Shown here: one piece after another, positions 1 to 7,600 of the stretch
How the letters are laid out: each line of letters begins with the position of its first letter
How positions within the stretch are numbered: the stretch's first letter is position 1
From: Calditrichia bacterium
Lineage (GTDB): Bacteria > Calditrichota > Calditrichia > RBG-13-44-9 > J075
Direction of reading: 5' to 3'
Assembly (NCBI GenBank): GCA_028284445.1
Contig: JANQRS010000070.1
Coordinates: 1-64,000 of the forward strand
DNA: 64,000 nt
The notes under the pieces: generated by a model
The model's input: only the letters and a program-made list of their open reading frames with translations
Database searches by the model: none
Told to the model about the DNA's origin: nothing
Translations under genes and position numbers: made by a program

Positions 1-92
1 GATGCTGGATGCTGGATGCTGGATGCTGGATGCTGGATGCTGGATGCTGGATGCTGGATGCTGGATGCTGGATGCTGGATGCTGGATGCTGG
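1..92. repeat. Heptamer tandem repeat (GGATGCT)n
   Basis: About 13 head-to-tail copies of a 7-bp unit, nearly perfect, reaching the left edge of the window, so the full array is probably longer. Because 7 is not a multiple of 3, every forward frame stays open and reads the same MLDAGCW-type peptide, which creates spurious short reading frames. I see no sign that it is translated. It lies just beyond the terminator of the secreted protein gene at 212-1495. Confidence 0.95.
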
Positions 93-133
93 AATTTAGA
101 AAACAATTATCTAGTATCAAGCATCCAACATCG

Positions 134-169
134 AAAATCTGGCGTGCGGCAGAGCCGCACACCAGATTT
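134..169 (-). terminator. Rho-independent terminator of the lamin-tail protein gene
   Basis: Inverted repeat: AAATCTGG plus GTGCGGC on the left, AGA loop, GCCGCAC plus CCAGATTT on the right, with one mismatch in the stem. Read on the minus strand the stem is followed by a short U tract. It sits 43 bases past the stop codon of the 212-1495 gene. Confidence 0.75.
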
Positions 170-211
170 AATTCAGTGCTCTTGGTCAGCTCTGCTGCCT
201 GCATTCAAGGA

Positions 212-1495
212 TCAACGCACCAGCGCCATCATGATCGCCTTCTGAACAAAGTTGGATCGCAACACCGCAATGTAGATACCGGTTGGCATCTCAATGCCTT
301 GATCGCTTTGGCCGTTCCAGCTGAGCTCATAACGTCCGGACGCAAGCGGGCCTTCGTGAAGCACGGCAATACGCCTACCCGGCAGATCATATACTTCCAG
401 GCTCACCTCGGTCATATCATTCCGCCCGGCAGGAATGTCAAAGGGGATTTGTGTTGTCGGATTAAAGGGATTGGGATAATTGGCCAGCAGTGAAAAAACC
501 GCTGGCGTGGTGTTATCCAACGGTTCAAGATCCGTGGTTCTGGCCTTCGGTATAGCGCTAATCGGCCCATGCTCATGCCGATGTCCGAGGATGTTCACAT
601 CCACGAGTTTATACCAATAGCTCCTATCATTGCTCACCCACTTATCGATGTATTGATAGTAGCGTTCGGTATTGCTATTCAGCTGCCCGACCAGCCCTAC
701 CTCATTCTGCCAGGAAGCAATCTCTACGTAGGGCCCGGTTTCTCTTTCACTTCGCAGGATGACAAATCCAAGATTTTGCACCTCGCTATTGGTCACCCAC
801 TCCAGCACCACTTCTTCATCGCCACCGACGGCATGATAGCTTGCCAGCGCCACCGGCAGGGCATCATCGCCATTGATGCTCCCGGGAGAGCCAACCTCTG
901 CTTGATCCCAAACACCGAAAACGACTGAGGTCTCAGCCCCATCAATACCATCGATGGACAGCAGCCAGTTCGCGCCATCGTTATTTGCCCCGGCGTTAAC
1001 TGCGCTATCGGGCAGACTCAAATAAATGGACTGTCCCCCGGGATCTGTCGGCCAGGGTGCAACGTCATCGTAATTGAGTGAGTCAACCAGCAGACTATCC
1101 GCATCCCGCAAGGTAATTATCTCGCTGGTTTCGCTGGGAGAATTGCCAAGATTGACCATGCTCTCCCCTTCATCCAGTAAAGAGATCAATTGATAGCCGC
1201 TGCCGAATGCGCCTTCGAAGTCCGCAGCACTGCTCCCACAAATCACCGCGATTCCATACGCCGGCAAAACAACATCGGGCAGGGTATTTGGTCCATCGCC
1301 ATCTTCATCATCCAGCATCCAGCCGTTTAGGTTGATGTCGCTGGCAGTGGTATTGACTATTTCAATATATTGAGTTTCGGTAGAAGACTCACTCGAGAGT
1401 GGATTGTAATGCAGCTCGGTAATGACAACTGTCCCGCTCTCTTGTCCAAAAGCTGCAACAATAAGCGCTATTAGAATTATTAGAATTTGTTTCAT
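212..1495 (-). CDS. Secreted lamin-tail-domain protein with C-terminal sorting domain
   Basis: Exported protein of 427 residues. It has a short signal peptide (MKQILIILIALIVAAFGQ), then a lamin-tail-type beta domain at about residues 20-205 (VVITELHYNP start, YIEIVN, GWMLDDEDG). A fibronectin-like middle part follows (VVLEWVTNSEVQNLGF). From about residue 339 there is a type IX/FlgD-like sorting module that opens NYPNPFNPTT and ends in a basic tail. A longer reading starts at 1507, but the ATG at 1495 is preferred because a GGAGG lies 5 bases upstream and overlaps the earlier ATG. Lamin-tail domains in bacteria are found in cell-surface proteins and nucleases; no nuclease domain is present here. 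It is a clear paralogue of 17888-19108. Exact role unknown. Confidence 0.85.
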   Translation of the reverse strand: MKQILIILIALIVAAFGQESGTVVITELHYNPLSSESSTETQYIEIVNTTASDINLNGWMLDDEDGDGPNTLPDVVLPAYGIAVICGSSAADFEGAFGSGYQLISLLDEGESMVNLGNSPSETSEIITLRDADSLLVDSLNYDDVAPWPTDPGGQSIYLSLPDSAVNAGANNDGANWLLSIDGIDGAETSVVFGVWDQAEVGSPGSINGDDALPVALASYHAVGGDEEVVLEWVTNSEVQNLGFVILRSERETGPYVEIASWQNEVGLVGQLNSNTERYYQYIDKWVSNDRSYWYKLVDVNILGHRHEHGPISAIPKARTTDLEPLDNTTPAVFSLLANYPNPFNPTTQIPFDIPAGRNDMTEVSLEVYDLPGRRIAVLHEGPLASGRYELSWNGQSDQGIEMPTGIYIAVLRSNFVQKAIMMALVR

Positions 1496-1714
1496 GCTTT
1501 CCTCCATTCAAAGGATTGGTCATATCATTCTATCCGCCGGAAAATTTCTGCGGATGCGATTTAAATGGAGGAAAATATTTTGCCGGCGCCGCTACGGCGC
1601 TCGCTTGGTGTGGCTAATTTATAGGGCAAGTGCTTGTTGTCAAGTTTCTAAAATGGCGAAGAGTGAAGAATGAGCAATGCTGTCAATAGTGCTTGGTCCT
1701 GGCATTGCAGTTAG

Positions 1715-1894
1715 AAGAAAACCACGCTCGACAACTTCATTGATCCATACATGGGTAAATACTATTTTGCACTCAATACACAATATGCCACGGAGATTTT
1801 GTCGATGGGGATTGAGTTCTTATACACAGCCCCTGTAGGCCTCGCGACGAAGGATCCGGATTATTTCAACTTCATCATAGGACTCATTCAATAA
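1715..1894 (+). pseudogene. 3' remnant of a larger gene, possibly phage-derived (start lost)
   Basis: An open frame follows a TAG at 1712-1714 and ends at TAA 1892-1894. The first ATG is at 1751, which would give 47 residues. The peptide, with segments ATEILSMGIEFLY and DPDYFNFIIGLIQ, reads like a well-formed protein C-terminus. Its stop overlaps the start of the next gene as TAATG, a translational-coupling arrangement expected of a real gene end. No start, signal or ribosome site fits a 47-residue protein, so it is best read as the surviving tail of a larger gene. The SMGxxxLY...DPxYFxF pattern recalls C-termini of large phage-like proteins, but that is recollection rather than proof. Confidence 0.45.
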
Positions 1895-2121
1895 TGGCTG
1901 TCACAATTGAGCTGATGGGAGTAAAAGCAACGATCCAGGATCTCATGTGGAGTTGCAAAGATGAGGAAGTGCTCACCTTTCTCAAACGTATCCTCACACC
2001 TCCAGGTGGCGCCGATCCTAACCCTGATTTGATAGCTGCACAGCATGCCATCAAAAATCTTGGCGGTGAAATTGTTGATGAGGGACCGCCGACCAAGTTT
2101 GATCCTGATGTGATTTATTAG
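1894..2121 (+). CDS. Small uncharacterised protein coupled to the preceding remnant
   Basis: A 75-residue soluble acidic protein with no signal peptide or membrane segment. Its ATG overlaps the stop of the upstream remnant (TAATG), suggesting that both were one translational unit. Middle segment DEEVLTFLKRILTPPGG is predicted helical, followed by a Gly/Pro-rich turn and a short C-terminal tail (GPPTKFDPDVIY). I do not recognise the family. With its upstream partner broken, this gene may now be poorly translated. It could be an accessory subunit of the lost large protein. Confidence 0.5.
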   Translation: MAVTIELMGVKATIQDLMWSCKDEEVLTFLKRILTPPGGADPNPDLIAAQHAIKNLGGEIVDEGPPTKFDPDVIY

Positions 2122-2192
2122 CGTTCTGAATACCTACCCTGGTTACATCCTCTTCAATTTTGATTTAGTGAAGTTCTGCCGTATTTTTAGAT

Positions 2193-3236
2193 ATGGCAAA
2201 ACGGAAAAAGCGCGGACCGACCAAACTCCAACTTGAGAAAGAAAAATTGGAGATTGAAATCACCCAGTTGAAGCGAGAGGGTGAAAAACGCGATCTTGAG
2301 ATCACTCAGCTGAAGCGAGAAACGACTAAAAACGTCTGGTGGTATATCAGAAAGGCTGCCGGCGCTGTTCCCGTGGCCACTCTCCTTGTGACCCTTTGGA
2401 TTGTATTTAATCAGTTCCAAACTGAAAGTGCTCGATTAGAAACCGAAACTGCGAATCGCTTTGCTTCTGTTGTGCAAAAACTTGATTCTAAAGATCCATC
2501 CGCTCGCCTCGGAGCGGTGCTGGCATTAGAGGCTTTTATCAATGAAAGCAAGCACTATCGCAGTCAAGTCTACTTGCTGCTTGGCGCAAGATTGCGGGAA
2601 GAGGTCGGTTTAGAAGGAGAAAGAAAAGCAAGAGATGATGGTCTTGTATATCAAATCTGCGAGTCGCTGAGAAAGGTTTCATTGGCAAGGCTGGACGCCG
2701 AAGATGAGGCGATCTCACTTTATTTAGTAAATGGGGATTTTGCAGGAGTTCGATTTACTGATATGGATCTAAGGAAAGCCAACTTCAACAAAGCTGTGCT
2801 TGATAGTGCCGTTCTCAGCGGTGCCTATCTCAACGATGCCAATCTAATCGATGCTCATCTCATCGGTGCCTATCTCATCGAGGCTAATCTCAGTGGTGCC
2901 ATTCTCACTCGTGCCGTTCTCAACGGTGCCAATCTTTACGGAGCCAATCTCATCGAGGCCATTCTCTACTATTCCAATCTCAGCCGTGCCTCTCTTGGGG
3001 GAGCCAACCTCAGCCGTGCCTCTCTTGGGGGAGCCAATCTCAGCCGTGCCAATCTCTACGGTGCCAATCTCAAAGATACCCGTCTCTACAATGCCGCAGG
3101 CTTAACGACCAAGCAATTGTTGCCAACTCGATCATTTGAAAATCTGGTTGTATCGGATTCAATGCTCGTCGATTCTCTGCGGGTAGAGCGCCCTCAATCG
3201 AACATAATATATTCAGCTGTTCATTCTGTGCTTTGA
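2193..3236 (+). CDS. Membrane-anchored pentapeptide-repeat protein
   Basis: Protein of 347 residues. Residues 1-45 are highly charged and form a coiled coil in which ITQLKRE occurs twice. One membrane helix follows at about residues 57-75 (AVPVATLLVTLWIVF). A helical linker (residues 80-165) carries LDSKDPSARLGAVLALEAF, a segment often found ahead of pentapeptide domains. About 24 pentapeptides of the A(N/V/Y)L-x-x type fill residues 181-303 and should form a right-handed quadrilateral beta-helix. Codons in the repeat are strongly repeated: a 30-bp unit around 2983-3042 occurs twice almost exactly, showing recent expansion. The upstream Shine-Dalgarno is weak. The topology suggests a cytoplasmic coiled coil and a membrane-tethered beta-helix scaffold; molecular function unknown. 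Confidence 0.8.
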   Translation: MAKRKKRGPTKLQLEKEKLEIEITQLKREGEKRDLEITQLKRETTKNVWWYIRKAAGAVPVATLLVTLWIVFNQFQTESARLETETANRFASVVQKLDSKDPSARLGAVLALEAFINESKHYRSQVYLLLGARLREEVGLEGERKARDDGLVYQICESLRKVSLARLDAEDEAISLYLVNGDFAGVRFTDMDLRKANFNKAVLDSAVLSGAYLNDANLIDAHLIGAYLIEANLSGAILTRAVLNGANLYGANLIEAILYYSNLSRASLGGANLSRASLGGANLSRANLYGANLKDTRLYNAAGLTTKQLLPTRSFENLVVSDSMLVDSLRVERPQSNIIYSAVHSVL

Positions 3237-3314
3237 TTTCGCTCGATCCAACTTTTTAGTTGGTCTCCAATTTCTATTGGACTAATTTTCACTTCAGCAA
3301 TCGACCGCATTATG

Positions 3315-3365
3315 AAAGGCGGAGATTATAGTCTGTTAACCAGGCTATAGTCGCCGCCTTTTTGC
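3315..3365 (+). terminator. Rho-independent terminator after the pentapeptide gene
   Basis: AAAGGCGG and CCGCCTTT form the base of a long hairpin. The inner arms TTATAGTCTG and CAGGCTATAG pair with two G-T wobbles around a TTAAC loop. The right arm runs into a T tract. It lies about 80 bases after the stop at 3236. Confidence 0.85.
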
Positions 3366-3446
3366 GTTTGGTGCGAATTCCTCGTAAATCGTTACGGCGC
3401 CACCTACGCTGAAACCGCCTACGCTTCATTTGATCGCAGAATTCAG

Positions 3447-3722
3447 ATGACTAAGGCTAACGAACTCGAGATAGATAGATTCCTTTTTAGTGGTGGTCTG
3501 ATTTTAGACAGTCGGGAATTCTGCAAGAAACGCGCCGGCAAGATCTTTACTCGTAAGCAGGTGGAGGCCTGGCAGAAGCTCTCCTGGAAGGGCAAAATCC
3601 CTGATGCGGATGTATTTATGGTGCTTGGAGGCTGGAACTGCCGGCATATTCTCTCACCGGTAAGTGATGAGTTTGACCTGGAAGAGCTTCAAGAAGTCTA
3701 CAATGATATTGTCCATAGCTAG
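3447..3722 (+). CDS. Phage head-morphogenesis-like C-terminal fragment
   Basis: A 91-residue frame with the pattern FLFSGGLILDSREFCKKR, then GKIFTRKQVEAW, then VFMVLGGWNCRH. The combination of a D/T-R-x-FC motif, a K-x-(F/Y)-(T/S)-R helix and a GG-x-NCRH motif is characteristic of the C-terminal part of MuF/SPP1 gp7-type minor head proteins of tailed phages. Those proteins are several hundred residues long, so this is only the last domain. The start is uncertain and no strong ribosome site precedes ATG 3447. It is most likely a prophage relic, though a stand-alone reuse of the domain cannot be excluded. Confidence 0.5.
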   Translation: MTKANELEIDRFLFSGGLILDSREFCKKRAGKIFTRKQVEAWQKLSWKGKIPDADVFMVLGGWNCRHILSPVSDEFDLEELQEVYNDIVHS

Positions 3723-4208
3723 CACCTCATTGCGATTTAGCAACAAAAACCTATTCTTTCATCCATGATTACTGATGGGGATTGGATAAATCTCCCATTA
3801 GTACCTCAACGTACAGTTCTGTGTACAATACAGAACAAAATCAACAAACATCAAAATTGCAGTAAAACAAAGATCGAAATGCCTACCGCTTATTGTCAAT
3901 CAAGTCTAATCCTTCGAGTGCGTAAGTAATTATATGAGCAAGAGCTTTGTTTTTCTATTCTTTAGCTAAGTTTTTTAGGCTCCGATTTTAAGCTGCCTGT
4001 AGAATCGCAAGATCATTGGATACTGTCGTTCAGCCAGTTTTTGGCATGCAACTTGTCTTGCCCATTTATAATATGAGCTAGTTTTAAGATCAGGCCATTT
4101 TTTGGGCCTTGAGGCAAATATTTACATAAATCGATTGTTGAAAACCTTTACTGAAGGCACTGGTGTTAAAGCACGAAAGAATGCCTCGGCAAAAAACAGG
4201 AGAGAATC
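3723..4208. other. 486-bp gap, no gene seen
   Basis: A+T-rich spacer between the phage-like fragment and the first of the duplicated secreted genes. I see no reading frame with coding character, no hairpin terminator and no confident promoter. The only clear signal is the AGGAGAG ribosome site just before the ATG at 4209. Confidence 0.6.
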
Positions 4209-5225
4209 ATGAGAAAAAATAGTAGATCAGTTACAATTAAATTGTCATTTCTGTTCTTAGTGGGCTTGCTATTTGGTAACAATGTTCTCGCACAGAATAC
4301 ATTCCCTGAATCCGGTAAAGTCGGAATTGGGACTTCTAGTCCTTTGTCAAATGTTCATGTAAAGAGTTCGACCTGGACAGGATTGACAATGGAGGCTCAG
4401 TCCAACGATCCATTCCTGCAATTTACTTCAGATGGTAATTCAATCAATAGCGATTGGACGTTACGAATGGATGTTAGCGATAAAGATAAGCTGCAACTTA
4501 GGTATGACAATAGTGCAAAATTTACTCTAATGAGAGACGGAAGAGTCGGCATCGGTAATGCGATGACAAGTCCTATATCAGCCTTTCATGTGAGAGGTTC
4601 GACCTGGACAGGATTGACAATGGAGGCTCAGTCCAACGATCCATTCCTGCAATTTACTTCAGATGGTAGTTCAATCAATAACGATTGGACCTTACGAATG
4701 GATGTTAGCGATAAAGATGTGCTACAGTTTAGATATGACAACAAGGTTCAGTTGCAATTAACACCCGATGGCACTACGACGACAAAGGTCTTAGAAATCA
4801 CAGGTGGCAGCGATATTGCTGAACCTTTTGATGTTAATCCCACGGAAGGCGCCAAGCCCGGAATGGTGCTTTGCATAGACTCCAACAACCCTGGTCAGCT
4901 TCTACTTTCCACTGAAGCCTACGACCATACGGTTGCTGGGATTGTCAGCGGGGCCAACGGCATCAACCCGGGGTTGACACTCACACAAGAAGGTAGTGTA
5001 GCCGATGGATCACTCCCTGTTGCTCTTAGCGGTCGTGTCTATTGTTGGGTAGATGCTTCTACAAATCCAGTTAGACCTGGTGACCTTTTGACTACTTCTG
5101 ATGTACCTGGGCATGCGATGAAGGCTAGTGATCATGTTCAGGCTCACGGAGCCGTAATTGGCAAAGCCATGTCTTCATTGGTCTCAGGCCGAGGGCTGGT
5201 TCTTGTGCTGGTAACACTCCACTAA
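4209..5225 (+). CDS. Secreted tail-fibre-like protein with internal repeat (copy 1)
   Basis: Protein of 338 residues with a signal peptide (hydrophobic FLFLVGLLFGNNVLAQ). A good ribosome site, AGGAG, precedes the ATG. Two near-identical stretches follow, starting STWTGLTMEAQSNDPFLQF and spaced 77 residues (231 bp) apart. They are linked by VGIG motifs typical of trimeric fibre or head-tail surface proteins. The last ~150 residues (GGSDIAEPFDV to LVLVLVTLH) form a separate domain shared with the gene at 5617. Domains of this sort occur at the ends of exported fibre-like proteins in environmental bacteria; no peptidase S74 dyad is visible. The near-identical DNA of the shared 3' part shows recent local duplication. 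Function unknown, probably cell-surface. Confidence 0.75.
   Translation: MRKNSRSVTIKLSFLFLVGLLFGNNVLAQNTFPESGKVGIGTSSPLSNVHVKSSTWTGLTMEAQSNDPFLQFTSDGNSINSDWTLRMDVSDKDKLQLRYDNSAKFTLMRDGRVGIGNAMTSPISAFHVRGSTWTGLTMEAQSNDPFLQFTSDGSSINNDWTLRMDVSDKDVLQFRYDNKVQLQLTPDGTTTTKVLEITGGSDIAEPFDVNPTEGAKPGMVLCIDSNNPGQLLLSTEAYDHTVAGIVSGANGINPGLTLTQEGSVADGSLPVALSGRVYCWVDASTNPVRPGDLLTTSDVPGHAMKASDHVQAHGAVIGKAMSSLVSGRGLVLVLVTLH
4367..4725 (+). repeat. 231-bp-period direct repeat inside the fibre-like gene
   Basis: The segment beginning TTCGACCTGGACAGGATTG at 4367 recurs at 4598 with only a few substitutions over roughly 120 bp. The copies differ by a multiple of three, so the frame is preserved. This is a coding tandem duplication rather than an intergenic repeat. 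Confidence 0.85.
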
Positions 5226-5281
5226 AATTAAATTAGACTACCTTTTCGCAAAGAAGGATAACAACTAAGTCGGAGGATATT

Positions 5282-5426
5282 TTGAAAACAAAATAGTTTT
5301 GTTTGTTGGTTTTGGCCATAGGTGCGCCCTTGTTCCTCAAATCTGCCTATGCTGATGATATTATCAAAATTTGTTCGTCTTACAAAATAATTCTAGATCC
5401 AACAGATGGTAATCCGCCACCAACAT
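5282..5426 (+). pseudogene. Decayed 5' copy of the metalloprotease gene
   Basis: This stretch is highly similar to the first ~145 bp of the intact gene that starts at 6409, including the Shine-Dalgarno region (GTCGGAGGATATT) and the TTG start. Codon 5, TGG in the intact gene, is TAG here, stopping translation after four residues. Similarity ends abruptly near CCGCCACCAACAT, so the rest of the gene, including the zinc site, is absent. Upstream, the similarity continues into the 3' end of the preceding fibre-like gene. The whole is a tandem duplicate whose protease half was truncated. Confidence 0.85.
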
Positions 5427-5616
5427 GCCTTATTTGTTTGATTTGGTAATTAGGGCAACTGGTATTCGACCAATAGTGGGACTTTGGCCTGGAAACTGCC
5501 TCAATAGCGGAGCCAGTAGAGCTACTATCATATAACCAATATATTGATAAATCTCTTATTAATTGTATCCACGCAGAATCACTAAAAATTGTAGTATCTA
5601 AAAAGCGGAGTGAAAA

Positions 5617-6357
5617 ATGAAAAAGTTTAGAGGAGCATTTAGAAAAACTGCAACATTCCTACTTCTGGTATTCTTTCTGTTTAGCGAAAATATCTCAGGA
5701 CAAGCCGTGTCAGTTAAATCAGAGCACTGCGACGGCGACTGGAAGCTCGCTTGCACGAGCATAGGAGATTTTGTTCTATCACACAATGAAAGTCGCTTAA
5801 ATGCTATTGTGGTCAAAAAAGGCGCACCGGAGTCTATTCGCATATCGAATGGTGGCAATGTTGGAATCGGCGTTAATCCCCAAAGTAAGTTGCATGTGGA
5901 AGGTACAACAACGACTAAGGTGTTGGAGATCACAGGAGGTGGCGATATTGCCGAACCGTTTGACGTCGACCAATCGGAAGGGGCCAAGCCAGGCATGGTA
6001 CTTTGCATCGACTCCAACAATCCGGGCCAGCTTCAACTCTCAAGAAAAGCCTATGACCGCAAGGTTGCGGGGATTGTTAGCGGCGCTAATGGCGTCAATC
6101 CAGGATTGACGCTTAAGCAAGCAGGTAGCGTGGTCGATGGATCTCTCCCTGTTGCTCTAAGCGGTCGTGTTTATTGTTGGGTAGATGCATCCAAAAACCC
6201 AGTGGAGCCTGGTGATATGCTTACAACTTCAGATGTTCCTGGCTATGCCATGAAGGTCGATGACTATGCACAATCTCATGGGGCGATAATTGGCAAAGCC
6301 ATGTCTTCATTGGCCTCAGGCCGAGGGCTGGTTCTTGTGCTGGTAACACTCCACTAA
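5617..6357 (+). CDS. Secreted tail-fibre-like protein (copy 2, short)
   Basis: Protein of 246 residues with a signal peptide (TATFLLLVFFLFSENISGQ-like, cut near AVSVKS), preceded by GGAG 6 bases from the ATG. Residues 30-90 are a short, different N-terminal part with one VGIGVNPQSKLHVEG fibre motif. The C-terminal ~150 residues match the 4209 gene closely (ITGGGDIAEPFDV to LVLVLVTLH), and the last 60 bp are almost identical at DNA level. It lacks the internal 77-residue repeats. It is followed 51 bases later by the TTG start of the intact metalloprotease, the same order as the copy-1 block. Confidence 0.75.
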   Translation: MKKFRGAFRKTATFLLLVFFLFSENISGQAVSVKSEHCDGDWKLACTSIGDFVLSHNESRLNAIVVKKGAPESIRISNGGNVGIGVNPQSKLHVEGTTTTKVLEITGGGDIAEPFDVDQSEGAKPGMVLCIDSNNPGQLQLSRKAYDRKVAGIVSGANGVNPGLTLKQAGSVVDGSLPVALSGRVYCWVDASKNPVEPGDMLTTSDVPGYAMKVDDYAQSHGAIIGKAMSSLASGRGLVLVLVTLH

Positions 6358-6408
6358 AATTAGACTACCTTGTCGCAAAGAAGGATAACAACTAAGTCGG
6401 AGGATATT

Positions 6409-7539
6409 TTGAAAACAAAATGGTTTTGTTTATTAGTTTTGGCCATAGCTGCGCCCTTGTTCCTCAAATCTGCCTATGCCGATGATATTATCAAAATTCG
6501 CTTGTCTTACAAAATAATTCTAGATCCAGCAGATGGTAATCCGCCGCCAACATTAACTGGCCCTGATTACCCTGAGATACATGCGATCGTTGACTCAATG
6601 AATAAGTTGCAAGAAGTTTATGGTCGCGGTTACCGTTTCGTTCTCGAAGGACCTGTAGAAAGCATCGGGGGTATGGGTGACACGGATGGACCCAGTGGCG
6701 TTTTTTATAACATAGACTTACGAACCCATGAATTTGACATTAGCCGGCCTGATGGAAGTGTTATGCGACTAAGCGCAAAGTCTGTTCTTGAATCTACCGC
6801 AAAGGACAATCCTATTCTTTACAAGTGGAAAGACAAGGCAATTAATATATATATCAATCGATACACAAGCGGTGGAAAATGCTCTTTCCCTTCTCATTCT
6901 ATCTTTGACCGCTCAGAGCATGTTATTGTAATCGGAGCTAACGAGTCGGTTGCTACTCACCTTCACGAAATTGGTCACTATTTTAGTCTCAAGCATACAC
7001 ATCAAGAAGGCTTTTGGGGGATTGGAGACGAAAATATTAAAGATACGATTGATGATGATGCAACCTGGACCTCCCGGGATAGAATTGCATTGGAAAATTA
7101 CGGAAGGCGTTTTAATCAATTGTCCATAGCTAGACAAGAAAGAGTGTTGAATGTTTGGGAAAATATTATGTCTTACCATCACCAACATGGATCAGTGCTG
7201 ACTCGCCTAACGGAAGGCCAGCTTGACCATTGGGCCAGTATTGCAAATATTCGCCGTGAATATGTAACAGATGGACAAATGATTTTTGTAAAAAAGGGCG
7301 GATTAACCGTCAAAGATTATGCAACAAATCCAACTCATAATTGGAAACCGTTATTAGAGTTGGAGATGCATCACGGCAATGCTTATGGTGAAGTTAAGTA
7401 TGGAATCGTTCGAGCTAATGAAGCCGGTGGTGACATTATACTCATATTTCCCGGAGCCTATCCGGAAAAATTGATTATCAATAGACCTGTTGTTTTACGT
7501 GCTACACGTCAAGGATCGGTGACTATTGGCAGTGATTAA
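6409..7539 (+). CDS. Secreted M43-like zinc metalloprotease
   Basis: Protein of 376 residues starting at TTG 6409. This start is chosen because CGGAGG lies 5 bases upstream and it gives a standard signal peptide (MKTKWFCLLVLAIAAPLFL, cut after SAYA). The zinc site HEIGHYFSLKH is at residues 186-196, and a Met-turn, NIMSYHH, at 252-258. Position 8 of the HExxHxxGxxH pattern is Ser instead of the usual Gly. The order of elements fits the pappalysin-like M43 family. After the catalytic domain the last ~50 residues carry a single beta-helix-like rung (IILIFPGAYPEKLII...VTIG) that recurs in the next gene. It probably cleaves extracellular protein. A truncated copy lies upstream at 5282. Confidence 0.8.
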   Translation: MKTKWFCLLVLAIAAPLFLKSAYADDIIKIRLSYKIILDPADGNPPPTLTGPDYPEIHAIVDSMNKLQEVYGRGYRFVLEGPVESIGGMGDTDGPSGVFYNIDLRTHEFDISRPDGSVMRLSAKSVLESTAKDNPILYKWKDKAINIYINRYTSGGKCSFPSHSIFDRSEHVIVIGANESVATHLHEIGHYFSLKHTHQEGFWGIGDENIKDTIDDDATWTSRDRIALENYGRRFNQLSIARQERVLNVWENIMSYHHQHGSVLTRLTEGQLDHWASIANIRREYVTDGQMIFVKKGGLTVKDYATNPTHNWKPLLELEMHHGNAYGEVKYGIVRANEAGGDIILIFPGAYPEKLIINRPVVLRATRQGSVTIGSD

Positions 7540-7600
7540 GTATTGCATTAGACAGAAAATTTAGAATAATCCAACAATTAAAGACCTTTCAAAATAATCG

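Noticed and set aside
2..493. Long plus-strand frame (163 residues) starting inside the heptamer array
   Set aside because: Open only because the 7-bp repeat lacks stops in all frames, and the rest is antisense to the real minus-strand gene. No ribosome site.
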